Shown here: positions 1-8,276 of the stretch, piece by piece
How the letters are laid out: the number at the start of each line of letters is the position of its first letter
How positions within the stretch are numbered: position 1 is the stretch's first letter
Assembly (NCBI GenBank): GCA_022842785.1
Contig: JALHOW010000002.1
Span: 248,001 to 312,000, forward strand
Direction of reading: 5' to 3'
DNA: 64,000 nt
Source of the DNA: Hyphomicrobiaceae bacterium
GTDB taxonomy: Bacteria; Pseudomonadota; Alphaproteobacteria; Rhizobiales; Hyphomicrobiaceae
The notes under the pieces: generated by a model
Database searches by the model: none
The model's input: only the letters and a program-made list of their open reading frames with translations
What the model was told of the DNA's origin: nothing
Position numbers and translations under genes: made by a program

Positions 1-46
1 TCCCCAATACGCCCGCGATAGCCGCGGCAGCCCATATTTTTCTCAT
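1..46 (-). CDS. 5' end of a probable exported protein (partial)
   Basis: The gene runs off the left edge and only its first 15 codons are present. They begin with the positive residues MRK and continue into an Ala/Ile/Val-rich stretch (WAAAAIAGVLG), which looks like the start of a Sec signal peptide. A ribosome binding site, GAGGAAAC, lies just before the ATG. It sits 35 bases downstream of the enoyl-CoA hydratase on the same strand, so it is probably the next gene of the acyl-CoA operon. A periplasmic solute-binding protein for the substrate of that pathway is a reasonable guess, but nothing of the mature protein is visible. Confidence 0.6.
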   Translation of the reverse strand, partial: MRKIWAAAAIAGVLG

Positions 47-81
47 GTTGTTTCCTCACTCGTGTTTAGATGATTATCCGT

Positions 82-876
82 TCAACGCCCTTCAAATCGG
101 GCTTCTCTCTTTTCGCGGAAGGCCGTCGTCCCCTCGCGAATGTCCTGCGTGCCCCCGAGATCATAAAAGGAGCGCGACTCGAGCTTCATGGCCTCGCCGA
201 AAGACATATCCATGGATCGACGCATGACATCCTTGGCAAAGCGCTGTGCAAGCGGCGCACGCGCAGCCAGCATCGCGGCATAGTCCATTGCCTTCTCGAC
301 GAGCTGGTCAGCCGGATGGATGCGATTGACCAGACCGATACGATAGGCGTGGTCGGAGTCGATCCGCTCGCCGGACAGCACGATTTCCATGGCGTGGCCG
401 AGGCCGACGATCTGCGGCAAACGGATCAGACCGCCGTCACAGGCATGAAAACCCCACTTAACATCCTGCAACGCGAATTCTGCGTTGGGAGAGCAGAAGC
501 GGATGTCGCAAGCCAGCGCCAGCTCGAAGCCACCCGAGATTGCAAAGCCGTTGACGGCCGCAACGATCGGCTTGCCGATGTCCATGTTGCGCGTGATGCC
601 GGCGAAGCCCGGGCCGTCCGTATAGCGCTTGCGGAACTCCGGGGCTGGCCGATTGGCAAAGTCGATCGTGTAGGTCTTCAGATCAGCGCCGGCACAGAAC
701 GCCTTGGCGCCGGCGCCGGTGATGACGGCAACACGCGCTGCATCGTCCTGATCGAAGCGCTGCCATGCGGCCGTGAGCTCGTCGTTCGCCGCGAAGTCGA
801 GAGAGTTCATCTTCCCGGCGCGGTTGATGGTTATGAGCGCAACGGCACCGCGCCGCTCATAGAGGATGTCGCTCAT
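82..876 (-). CDS. enoyl-CoA hydratase/isomerase (crotonase family)
   Basis: A 264-residue protein of normal crotonase length that would act on a CoA thioester in the cytoplasm. The CoA/oxyanion-hole segments are visible: FCAGADLK near residue 60 and the SGGFELALACD motif near residue 114, which carries the first catalytic Glu. At the place where hydratases have the second Glu (usually PE.xLG) the sequence reads LQDVKWGF, so Asp stands in for Glu. Its ATG overlaps the stop of the DUF35 gene (ATGA), which marks translational coupling in an operon of ligase, thiolase, DUF35 protein and hydratase. Hydratase, isomerase and hydrolase activities are all possible in this fold. The family call is firm; the reaction is not. 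Confidence 0.9.
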   Translation of the reverse strand: MSDILYERRGAVALITINRAGKMNSLDFAANDELTAAWQRFDQDDAARVAVITGAGAKAFCAGADLKTYTIDFANRPAPEFRKRYTDGPGFAGITRNMDIGKPIVAAVNGFAISGGFELALACDIRFCSPNAEFALQDVKWGFHACDGGLIRLPQIVGLGHAMEIVLSGERIDSDHAYRIGLVNRIHPADQLVEKAMDYAAMLAARAPLAQRFAKDVMRRSMDMSFGEAMKLESRSFYDLGGTQDIREGTTAFREKREARFEGR

Positions 877-1208
877 GACGCCTTCTCCGCGAACGTGTAA
901 GCACCTTCGTCTTCACTCACAGCCTCAACGGGCAAGTCGAGGCGCAAATTCTCCTCTGTGCCGCTGAAGCGACCAGTGATGATCAGGCCCGCATCGAGCT
1001 TCACCACTGCAACGACGTAGGGCGCCTGCCCCTTGAAGCGTGTCGGTGCGCGGCGGATCGTTGTCCACGAGACGAGCGCGCCCGCTCCCGGCGCTTCGGA
1101 AAGAACAAGCTTGTCGCTCTGACAGGCCGCGCAGAGATCCCGTGGTCCCGGGTCGAGCGTGCCGCAGCTTTCGCAGCGGAGAACCTTGATGTGCATGGCT
1201 TCAGGCAT
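873..1208 (-). CDS. Zn-ribbon / DUF35 OB-fold protein (thiolase partner)
   Basis: About 111 residues. An N-terminal zinc ribbon with two CxxC pairs (CESC and CAAC) is followed by an OB-fold-like part with the motif VSWTTIRRAP. DUF35 proteins typically pair with a thiolase-like protein of the SCP-x type, binding acyl-CoA or making a complex with it. The neighbouring thiolase fits exactly: the start at 1208 overlaps the thiolase stop by eight bases, and the stop overlaps the hydratase start. An alternative ATG lies at 1196. A longer upstream reading would run inside the thiolase gene and is unlikely. Confidence 0.85.
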   Translation of the reverse strand: MPEAMHIKVLRCESCGTLDPGPRDLCAACQSDKLVLSEAPGAGALVSWTTIRRAPTRFKGQAPYVVAVVKLDAGLIITGRFSGTEENLRLDLPVEAVSEDEGAYTFAEKAS

Positions 1209-2364
1209 CAATACGCTTGAGGATGTTGACAGTGCAGGCAACGCCGGTGCCGCCCAGATTGTGGGTCAAACCGATCGCCGCATCGCGCACTTGGTTCGGG
1301 TGCTGGCCGCGAAGCTGGAGCACGCTCTCATAGATCTGACCAAGGCCCGTTGCACCGACAGGATGCCCCTTGGAGAGCAGGCCGCCGCTCGGATTGACCG
1401 GGATATCGCCGCCAACGCGCGTCCTGCCTTCCAACGCATAGCCACCGCCGTGCCCGCGCGGCACGATGCCGAGATCCTCCGTATCGATGATCTCGGCAAT
1501 GGAGAAGCAATCGTGCAGCTCCACGAAGTCGACGTCCTTCGCGCTGATGCCCGCTTGGGCATAGGCTGCCTGGGCTGCCATGACCGTTGCGTCGAACGTG
1601 CACAGATCAGGATGGCCGGCAATGCGCGCACTGCCTCGTGTTTGCGCAGAGGCCATGACGGCAACAGGTGAGCTGGCCAGCTCGGCGCGTTTATCAGCCG
1701 CAACGAGCAGAAGCGCGGCGGCGCCGTCGCTCGTCGGGCAGCAGTCATAGAGCCGTAGTGGATCGCAGATCAGCGGCGACTGCAGGATCTGGTCTGCACC
1801 CACATTCGCGCCCATCTGGGCCAAAGGATTGAGAAGGCCGTTCGCCTTGTTTTTGCTGACGACCGCCGAAACCTGATCGCGGCTGGTCCCGTAACGCTCG
1901 GCGTGGATTTGCCACGCGAGACCGAACAACCCCGGAAAGGTCAGGCCGCTGATGCCGTCGCTGCGATTGTCCATCGCGCAATTGAGCGCGGCTGTCGTCG
2001 TCGCGGTATCGGCATGTGTCATCTTCTCGACGCCAACAGCGAGAGCTGCGTCGCACATGCCGCTTGCGACGGCGAGGTAAGCGTGCCGGAACGCAATTCC
2101 ACCCGAAGCGCAGGCTCCCTCGACCTTCGTGCACGGAATTTGCCCAAGGCCGAGGCCATCGGCGACAAGTCCAGCTAAGACTTCCTGCCCCGTCAGCGGG
2201 CCAGAGACGAAATTACCGAGATAGAGGGCGCCCACCTGCTTGCGATCGATGCCGGACTCGCGGATTGCCGCGTCGGCCGCACGGATTGCGAGGGATTGGA
2301 TGGCGATCTCGCTATGTCGGCCAAATGGCGTCGAGCCAATGCCCGCAATGAGAACCTGCCTCAT
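1201..2364 (-). CDS. thiolase family protein (SCP-x / acetyl-CoA acetyltransferase-like)
   Basis: A 387-residue thiolase-fold protein. The nucleophilic Cys is in GACASGG at about residue 85. The C-terminal half has the VELHDCFSIAE segment and the conserved SKGHPVGATG loop that carries the active-site His. These fit the lipid-transfer/SCP-x branch, which often works with a DUF35 protein, as here. It would cleave or condense acyl-CoA (or steroid side chain or aromatic-ring product) thioesters. The start at 2364 is chosen because it makes an ATGA overlap with the ligase stop; the open frame extends further upstream but only inside the ligase gene. Confidence 0.9.
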   Translation of the reverse strand: MRQVLIAGIGSTPFGRHSEIAIQSLAIRAADAAIRESGIDRKQVGALYLGNFVSGPLTGQEVLAGLVADGLGLGQIPCTKVEGACASGGIAFRHAYLAVASGMCDAALAVGVEKMTHADTATTTAALNCAMDNRSDGISGLTFPGLFGLAWQIHAERYGTSRDQVSAVVSKNKANGLLNPLAQMGANVGADQILQSPLICDPLRLYDCCPTSDGAAALLLVAADKRAELASSPVAVMASAQTRGSARIAGHPDLCTFDATVMAAQAAYAQAGISAKDVDFVELHDCFSIAEIIDTEDLGIVPRGHGGGYALEGRTRVGGDIPVNPSGGLLSKGHPVGATGLGQIYESVLQLRGQHPNQVRDAAIGLTHNLGGTGVACTVNILKRIDA

Positions 2365-3875
2365 GACAATCTCTCCTGATCGAGCCGACGTCGCAGCTCC
2401 GTTTTGAGTATCTTTCCGTAGTTGTTCTTCGGAAGTGGACCGACAAAGCGATACGCTTTCGGTCGCTTGAAGCGCGCGATGTTCTCCAGACAGAGCTGAT
2501 CGAGTTCGCTCTCCGTGATCGTCTCGCCATCCTTGGCGACGACAAACGCGACAACCTCCTCGCCCCAATCGGGATGGGGATTTCCGACGACGGAAACCTC
2601 AACGACTGATGGATGGCGAAGAAGTACCTCCTCGATCTCGCGCGGGTAGATGTTGGTGCCGCCCGAGATGATCATGTCCTTGGAACGGTCGCGAAGCGTG
2701 AGATATCCGCTTGCGTCGAGGCTGCCGAGATCACCAGTGTGCAGCCAGCCACCTCGCAACGTGGACGCCGTCGCCTCCGCGTTATTCCAGTAGCCAGTCA
2801 TCATGCTGGCGCTTTGCGTGATCACCTCACCGACCTCGCCGGGAGGCAGATCGCGGTCATCCTCGTCTACGACGCGAACAAGAACGCCCGAGCGCGCGAT
2901 GCCGCACGAAGCAAGGCGATCGGCGATCGGCGGGCCATCGCCGCCGATATGGCCAGCCTGATCGAGGCCGGTGATGGTCATGGGCGATTCACCCTGACCG
3001 AAAATCTGGTAGAGGCGCGGTCCGAAAATCTCCAGCGCACGCTGCAGGTCCGCCACGTACATGGGGCCGCCACCATAGTAAATGGTGCGGATGTGCGTTG
3101 GATCGATCTCACGCGCAATCGGGCTGTTGACGAGGCGCGTCAGCATGGTCGGCGCGGCGAACATGGTCACGTTGCGATGTCGCGATACCACTTCGGCCAG
3201 AGCCTCGAGATCGAAGCCCGGCAGGATGATGTGCTGCCCGCCCTTGAGGAAGAATGGCAGGGCATAAAGTCCCGTGCCGTGCGAGAGCGGCGCCATGTGA
3301 AGCTTGATGTCGCTGGGCCCCAGGAAGTCGACATCCGAGAGATAGGTCAGGCTCATGGCGAGAAGTGCGCGGTGGCTCAGCATCGCGCCTTTGGGCCGCC
3401 CGGTAGTTCCGCTCGTGTAGAACAGCCAGGCTAGATCCTCGGGCTGGGAGGCGTGCGCCGCGACGGGCTTGCTTGCAATGAGGCGCTCGTAAGCGGCAGT
3501 GCCAGCGCAGATGATCTCCGTGCCGGACAGGATCTCCTGTGCGCCGGATACGAGCCCGGGCGTTGTCAGGAGAAGCGTCGCGCCGCAGTCGGCGACAACG
3601 TGCTCGATTTCGCGAGGATGCAGCTTCGCGTTGCAGGGGACAGCTACGAGACCAGCCGCCCAGCATCCGTACAGGCACTCGAAGAACTCGCCGCAGTTCT
3701 CCATCCACAGGATGACGCGGTCGCCCGGCCGACGGCCGCTCGAAGTCAATGCCCCCGCCAGCCGAAACACGCGATCGAGAAGCTGTCCGTAGGACAGCTC
3801 CAGCGTCTCGGAACGAATAGCCGGCGCGCCCGGCTGTCGCCGAGCAGTTTCCTGCAGCAGTTGCGCCAGGTTCAA
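2361..3875 (-). CDS. acyl-CoA synthetase / AMP-dependent ligase
   Basis: A 504-residue class I adenylate-forming enzyme that would activate a carboxylic acid to its CoA ester through an acyl-AMP. The P-loop YTSGTTGRPKGAM is at residues 153-165. Later come GQGESPM, GWLHTGDLG and the hinge/C-terminal domain with GGTNIYPREIEE, ending in PKNNYGKILK with the catalytic Lys. The start is a TTG preceded by GGAGGA. It is the first gene of the operon; thiolase, DUF35 protein and hydratase follow with overlapping starts. The leader carries a perfect inverted repeat (3885-3902), probably the site of the divergent TetR regulator. The acid substrate is unknown. Confidence 0.92.
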   Translation of the reverse strand: MNLAQLLQETARRQPGAPAIRSETLELSYGQLLDRVFRLAGALTSSGRRPGDRVILWMENCGEFFECLYGCWAAGLVAVPCNAKLHPREIEHVVADCGATLLLTTPGLVSGAQEILSGTEIICAGTAAYERLIASKPVAAHASQPEDLAWLFYTSGTTGRPKGAMLSHRALLAMSLTYLSDVDFLGPSDIKLHMAPLSHGTGLYALPFFLKGGQHIILPGFDLEALAEVVSRHRNVTMFAAPTMLTRLVNSPIAREIDPTHIRTIYYGGGPMYVADLQRALEIFGPRLYQIFGQGESPMTITGLDQAGHIGGDGPPIADRLASCGIARSGVLVRVVDEDDRDLPPGEVGEVITQSASMMTGYWNNAEATASTLRGGWLHTGDLGSLDASGYLTLRDRSKDMIISGGTNIYPREIEEVLLRHPSVVEVSVVGNPHPDWGEEVVAFVVAKDGETITESELDQLCLENIARFKRPKAYRFVGPLPKNNYGKILKTELRRRLDQERLS

Positions 3876-3884
3876 GCGCTCCTC

Positions 3885-3902
3885 CTTAACTCTTCAGTTA
3901 AG
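3885..3902. promoter_or_regulatory. perfect inverted repeat, probable TetR operator
   Basis: CTTAACT-CTTC-AGTTAAG is a perfect palindrome with 7-base arms and a 4-base spacer. It lies 10-27 bases before the ligase start codon and in the intergenic region shared with the tetR-type gene. Size, symmetry and position fit a TetR-family operator that represses the acyl-CoA operon. A further GTTAA half-site lies just upstream at about 3919. Binding is inferred, not shown. Confidence 0.6.
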
Positions 3903-4003
3903 ATTATTGCCTTTCGGGTTAAATAGCCACAATTGGGGTGCCCGGCAAGCGGGATTCGGGTACTGGATGTCGCGGAAAAATTGACCGCATGAAGGATTGA
4001 TGC

Positions 4004-4624
4004 ATGACAAAGCGCCGACGCCCGGCTTTCGGCGCCGCGTTCGATAAGGAGGATCAGCGCACGCGCAAGCGGCAGGCCGTCGTGCGTGCTGCTGCCGTCG
4101 CGTTCAATGAGCGCGGGTTCTCGACGACGTCCATGGATGATGTCGCCGCAGCGCTCGGCATTACGAAGCCGACGCTCTATCAGTACTTCAAGAGCAAGCA
4201 GGAAATTCTGTACGAATGCCACTTACTAGCCGCCCATCACGGCGATGCTGGCGTTGCCGACGCAAATGGGCACAACGGACCTGCCCTCGAGAAGCTGCTC
4301 GTCTACGTCCGACGCTTCATGATGGGGTTCTTTGATGACCTCGGATCCTGCGCGGTCCTACTCGACATCAATTCGCTGACGGATAAGAATCGCAGGGAGA
4401 TCATTCGTCGCCGTGACGCGGTCAGCGACGGGGTCACGGCCATCATTGCGGCGGGGATCAAGGACGGCAGCATTGCGCCCTGCGATCCGAAGCTCGCGGC
4501 ACTCTTTATTTTCGGCGTCGTGAACTGGATGTCGGTTTGGTATCGCTCGAGCGGACCAAAGGCGCCGGAGGAGATTGCGGACGAGTTTCTGCGGCTCTTC
4601 CGCAGCGGCTTTCAGCGGGCGTAA
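4004..4624 (+). CDS. TetR/AcrR family transcriptional regulator
   Basis: A 206-residue protein. The N-terminal helix-turn-helix reads TTSMDDVAAALGITKPTLYQYFKSK (residues about 44-68 in outline), followed by an all-helical ligand-binding region ending in FLRLFRSGF. AAGGA precedes the ATG at suitable spacing. It is divergent from the CoA ligase operon, with a clear palindrome in the shared region, so it most likely represses that operon and is released by an acyl-CoA or the free acid. The ligand is unknown. Confidence 0.92.
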   Translation: MTKRRRPAFGAAFDKEDQRTRKRQAVVRAAAVAFNERGFSTTSMDDVAAALGITKPTLYQYFKSKQEILYECHLLAAHHGDAGVADANGHNGPALEKLLVYVRRFMMGFFDDLGSCAVLLDINSLTDKNRREIIRRRDAVSDGVTAIIAAGIKDGSIAPCDPKLAALFIFGVVNWMSVWYRSSGPKAPEEIADEFLRLFRSGFQRA

Positions 4625-4674
4625 CTCGGCGTTGCAAGCCGGGGCTAAGGTCGGTGCGCAACCGCCTCACAAGT

Positions 4675-4761
4675 TCATGAGCGACAGCCGGTGAGTGCAG
4701 CGTCAAGACCAATACCCGAGGAACCACCGACGACGACGCCCCTCTTGCCTGCGCGCATCAT
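4675..4761 (-). pseudogene. N-terminal remnant of a short-chain dehydrogenase
   Basis: A 28-codon frame starting ATGATG behind a strong GGAGGAAAC ribosome binding site. The peptide contains KRGVVVGGSSGIGLDAAL, the beta-strand and glycine-rich dinucleotide loop that opens a short-chain dehydrogenase/reductase. After 28 residues it reaches TGA, and no continuation of the Rossmann fold is visible before the TetR gene 50 bases further on. The best reading is a gene cut off after its NAD(P)-binding loop, by deletion or rearrangement, leaving its translation start intact downstream of the TPP enzyme. A real small peptide is possible but less likely. Confidence 0.55.
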
Positions 4762-4791
4762 GCGTTTCCTCCAGGTTTCGCTGCGCTGCAG

Positions 4792-6594
4792 TCACGTCGG
4801 CTCGTAGCGCGTGCCGATGCCCGGCTTGCTGCGACCGAGGCCAGGCAACTCCCAGACGCCGGCACCGGACGGGTTGGTGTCGGCGGCAATATCGACGTCG
4901 ATCAGATAAGGCTTGTTGGCGGCGATCGCCTTGCGAATCGCATCCCCGATGTCGGCCGCGCGGTCGACGCGCACGCCGGCGACGCCGGCAGAACGCGCCA
5001 TGGCCGCGAAATCCGGATTGTAGCGTTGGCCGGTCGTCGGGTCGTGGAAATCCGTGGCCAGCTCGCGGCCGCCGAGATAGCCCCGCTGCAGGCCGCGGAT
5101 CGATGCATAGGCGTAATTGTTCCAAACGACCCAGACGACGGGGAGATTGTATTCGACAGCCGTCCCAAGCACGTTCGCGTGCATGAAGAATGCGCCATCA
5201 CCGCAAACGGAAACGCAGGGACGACCCGGGGCGGCGAACTTGGCACCGAGCACGCCGGCAACACCAAAGCCCATCGGACCGAAACCCATGGAGCCGATCA
5301 GCGAGTCCGGTCTCCGCGGCTTGCAGAATCCGAGCAGCCAATTGTGGTGCACGCCGATGTCGCTGACGAGGATTGCGTCCTCGGGCAAGCACCGGTCGAT
5401 TTCGTAGGCGGCGCGCTGCGGATGGATCGGCGAGGTGTCATCCGAGAAGCCGGGAGCAACGAACGCATCCCACTCCTTGCGACATCCGTCGATGGCAGCG
5501 AGCCACTTCCGGCGCGCATCGAGCTTGCCGTCGAGGCACTTGCGTGAGGCAACCTCAGCCAACACCTGCCGGAGGAAAGTGCGCACGTCCGCCATCAGGC
5601 CGAGCGCCACCGGATAGTTGCGGCCGATCTCCTCGGGATCAATGTCGACGTGAATGAGTTTCGTCGGCGGGATCGTGAACGAGTAGCCGGGAATCCAAGA
5701 ACTCGACGTTCGGTCGTCGAAGCGGACGCCGAGCGCGAGCAGGACGTCCGCCTGGCGCGCAGCATGATTTGCCTGATAGTGGCCGGCGCGCGCGACGAGC
5801 CCAAGCGCGAGCGGATGGCTCGCATCAATAGCGCCCATGCCGCTCGCCGACGCGGCAACGGGTATCTGCAGCATCTCGGCGAGCTTCAGCAGATCTTCGG
5901 CCGCGCCGCCATAACGCACGCCCTGACCGACCAGGATCACGGGGCGCTCCGCCGACAACAGCATATCAACGGCTTTCACGACGCCTTCGGGATCGGCGCC
6001 GCAACGGCTCGAGATGTTGGCCGTCCACTCGCGCGGATCCGGCGTCTCTTCAGCGGCTGATTCCATGAACACGTCGAAGGGGACGTCGAGCACGACGGGA
6101 CCAGGGCGCCCGGTTACCATCGTCTTCCAGGCTTGGCGGATGGCAAGCGGGACCATCTCGCCGCGCGTTGGCTGGAAGACCTTCTTGCAGTAGCTGCGCA
6201 CCGTCGAGGGAAAGTCGGCCTGATAGTGCCGATAGAGTTCCTGGAAGGCCCCGCGATTGAACTGGCTCGTCGGCACGTTGCCGGTCACGGCGAGAAACGG
6301 CACCGAGTCGAGGTACGCGTTGCCGAGCGAGATCGGCAGGTTCGCCGATCCGGGACCGCACGAGGTGAAGGTTGCGATCGGCTGGCCGGACACGCGATAG
6401 TAAACATCGGCCATGAAGCCCGCGACGCTCTCGTGATGCACAGAGATCGTCTTGATGTCGTGGGAGCGCTCACGCAGGGCATCGATGAACTGGATGTTGC
6501 CATGCCCGCAGAGGCCGAAGGCGTAGGGAGCGCCCTCACGGATCAGATAGTCGACGATGACCTGAGCGCCATTCAGCCTGTTGGGTGTCGACAT
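4792..6594 (-). CDS. thiamine-diphosphate enzyme, acetolactate synthase-like
   Basis: A 600-residue protein with the three domains of the TPP decarboxylase/acetolactate synthase family. The catalytic Glu is in HHESVAGFMAD (E55). A central cofactor-like domain (LVGQGVRYGG, DVDPEEIGRNYPVA-type segment) follows, and the TPP/Mg motif runs from GDGAFF (Asp near 466) to WNNYAYAS. It would decarboxylate a 2-keto acid or join two such units. It is not next to a small regulatory subunit gene, so a catabolic role is more likely than branched-chain amino acid synthesis. ATG 6594 is preferred over 6663 because a promoter-like pair ends close to 6663. Confidence 0.85.
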   Translation of the reverse strand: MSTPNRLNGAQVIVDYLIREGAPYAFGLCGHGNIQFIDALRERSHDIKTISVHHESVAGFMADVYYRVSGQPIATFTSCGPGSANLPISLGNAYLDSVPFLAVTGNVPTSQFNRGAFQELYRHYQADFPSTVRSYCKKVFQPTRGEMVPLAIRQAWKTMVTGRPGPVVLDVPFDVFMESAAEETPDPREWTANISSRCGADPEGVVKAVDMLLSAERPVILVGQGVRYGGAAEDLLKLAEMLQIPVAASASGMGAIDASHPLALGLVARAGHYQANHAARQADVLLALGVRFDDRTSSSWIPGYSFTIPPTKLIHVDIDPEEIGRNYPVALGLMADVRTFLRQVLAEVASRKCLDGKLDARRKWLAAIDGCRKEWDAFVAPGFSDDTSPIHPQRAAYEIDRCLPEDAILVSDIGVHHNWLLGFCKPRRPDSLIGSMGFGPMGFGVAGVLGAKFAAPGRPCVSVCGDGAFFMHANVLGTAVEYNLPVVWVVWNNYAYASIRGLQRGYLGGRELATDFHDPTTGQRYNPDFAAMARSAGVAGVRVDRAADIGDAIRKAIAANKPYLIDVDIAADTNPSGAGVWELPGLGRSKPGIGTRYEPT

Positions 6595-6668
6595 TGGATA
6601 CGAATTGCCCCCGCGCGCGACGATTGCGACGTTTTTGGGCGCGGCCCTGAGGACGGCGGCCATCCGGA

Positions 6669-6697
6669 AAGCTATTTCTCATAATTCCGCACGTCAA
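6669..6697 (-). promoter_or_regulatory. possible promoter of the TPP-enzyme gene
   Basis: On the minus strand TTGACG (6697-6692) is followed after 17 bases by TAGCTT (6674-6669). The -35 is good and the -10 is poor, as often in alphaproteobacteria. Transcription would start at about 6662, which argues for translation from the ATG at 6594. The -35 overlaps the 8-base palindrome TCAATTGA (6694-6701), which could be a regulator site. Confidence 0.3.
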
Positions 6698-6782
6698 TTG
6701 ATATTGTGGCATAGTGTGCTCTGTCGCGGAAGCGCCGCGTCGCAGTCATCGACGATCGAGTCGGAACAGGGAGGCGGACGAG

Positions 6783-7151
6783 ATGGAACGCAAATGGTTC
6801 ATCCGAAATGTCGCTGAGGTGCCGTGGCGGGAGTTTCCGGATCATTTCGGCGGCGCATTGTCCAAGCCGCTGGTATGGCCGCAGAATGCGGGCGCCAAGC
6901 ACATCGACTATCGCATCTCGCTCTACCAGCCCATGGCCTACGTAAAGACGCACCGCCACAAGACCCAGGAGCAAATTTATCACGTGCTGAAGGGCGAAGG
7001 CCTTATGGAGATCGAGGGGCAGAGCCGTGTCGTCCGCGAGCACGACGTCATATTCCTGCCGCCAGGCATAGATCACGCCATCTCGAATAGCGGCCTCGTC
7101 GACCTGGTGTTTCTAGTGATAACGTCACCGGTCGAAGACGGTGTGGCGTAG
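6783..7151 (+). CDS. cupin domain protein
   Basis: A 122-residue single cupin barrel. The metal-binding motif 1 appears as THRHKTQEQIYHVLKGEG (two His and a Glu/Gln set, residues about 57-75) and motif 2 as FLPPGIDHAISN (His). Small cupins of this kind sense or modify small organic molecules, or act as isomerases or dioxygenases. GGAGG precedes the ATG at 6783; the longer open frame upstream is rejected for lack of such a site. It is divergent from the TPP enzyme and 40 bases before an IclR regulator on the same strand, so it may belong to the same catabolic unit. Confidence 0.85.
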   Translation: MERKWFIRNVAEVPWREFPDHFGGALSKPLVWPQNAGAKHIDYRISLYQPMAYVKTHRHKTQEQIYHVLKGEGLMEIEGQSRVVREHDVIFLPPGIDHAISNSGLVDLVFLVITSPVEDGVA

Positions 7152-7191
7152 GTCCAAGCCGTCAGAGAAGCCGCAATCCGGAGTTGAGCCC

Positions 7192-8124
7192 TTGAGCGAG
7201 CGATCGAAGAAATCGGCGACACGGCAGACGGCCAGCCGTACGAAGTATGCGCGCCGGAAAGACGCGCCGATCGTCTCGCGAGAACGACCAGGTGATGATG
7301 CAGTGCAGCGGGTGGGCGTGCAGTCGCTCGGCCGCGCGTTCGGCATCATCGAAGTGGTCGCGCGCCACCGCGACGGGATCGGCCTCGCCGATCTCAGCCG
7401 GCTCGTCGGATTGCATAATTCAACGGCCTTCCATCTGGCAAAAACCCTTGTTTCATTGGGATATATCCGCCAGGAGTCGGAAACCAAACGCTATCGCATC
7501 GGCCGTAAGATGTTCTCGCTCGCAGCGAGCGCTCTCGACGAGATCGAGATGATCCAGCTCGCCACACCGGCGCTCGAGGAATTGTCACGAAAGACCGGAG
7601 AGAGCGCACATTTTTGTGTGCGCGCAGGCGATGCCGTGGTGGTCATTGCCCGCACCAGCGGATCTGGCGCATTCCAAATGACGGACCGCGTCGGCGTCGT
7701 CCGCCCGGCTCATTGCACGGCGCTCGGAAAGGCTATTCTCGCCTCACTCACGCCTGAGCAGTTGCGCCTCTTCATCCAGCGCAACCCTCTGGCACCATCG
7801 ACCAAACGATCGATCACCGAGATTCCCGAGTTGATCAGGGAGATCGAGAAGGTGCGAAAGACCGGCCTTGCCTTCGACGACGGCGAGTTCAATCTCGAAG
7901 TGCGCTGTACCGGCGTCGCGGTGCGTGATTTCACCGGCAATGTCGTCGGAGCGATCGGCATCTCCGGCCCGATCTGGCGGCTCTCCGACGACATGATGCA
8001 ACGACACGCAAAGGCGGTTGCTATTGCGGCGCAGCGCTTGTCCGAGGACTTCGGTCATCGCACGGCAGACAGCGCGAATACATCGGGCGCGAATGCGGAT
8101 GAGGACGCCCAGGCAGCTCGCTAA
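7192..8124 (+). CDS. IclR family transcriptional regulator
   Basis: About 310 residues. The winged helix-turn-helix (GLADLSRLVGLHNSTAFHL, then a wing near GYIRQE) lies in the first third and the IclR effector domain (from about ETGESAHFCVRAGD to AIGISGPIWRLSDD) in the rest. A TTG at 7192 preceded by GGAG at 8-base spacing is the best start; a GTG at 7141 would overlap the cupin stop. The N-terminus is basic and probably disordered. It follows the cupin and precedes a branched-chain-type ABC importer operon, so it may control either or both. Confidence 0.88.
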   Translation: MSERSKKSATRQTASRTKYARRKDAPIVSRERPGDDAVQRVGVQSLGRAFGIIEVVARHRDGIGLADLSRLVGLHNSTAFHLAKTLVSLGYIRQESETKRYRIGRKMFSLAASALDEIEMIQLATPALEELSRKTGESAHFCVRAGDAVVVIARTSGSGAFQMTDRVGVVRPAHCTALGKAILASLTPEQLRLFIQRNPLAPSTKRSITEIPELIREIEKVRKTGLAFDDGEFNLEVRCTGVAVRDFTGNVVGAIGISGPIWRLSDDMMQRHAKAVAIAAQRLSEDFGHRTADSANTSGANADEDAQAAR

Positions 8125-8153
8125 GCGCGCGCCTCTCTGCCGCCGATTTAGCG

Positions 8154-8182
8154 TTGACAGAGTGCAAGCGTTACGGAACTAT
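8154..8182 (+). promoter_or_regulatory. probable promoter of the liv-type operon
   Basis: A perfect -35 TTGACA (8154-8159), 17-base spacing, then AACTAT (8177-8182) as a degenerate -10. It lies just after the IclR gene and about 95 bases before the binding-protein start, so it would drive the importer operon that follows. Confidence 0.5.
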
Positions 8183-8276
8183 CCTGCCAAACCAAGAAAT
8201 CACCTCTCATGATGTAAAATGAGCAATGGGTGGAGGGCCGCACAGCAAGCGGCCCCGTTGGGAGGATATTTCAGAC

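Noticed and set aside
70-900. A 276-residue open frame on the plus strand
   Set aside because: It is antisense to the enoyl-CoA hydratase and has no family motif or ribosome binding site.
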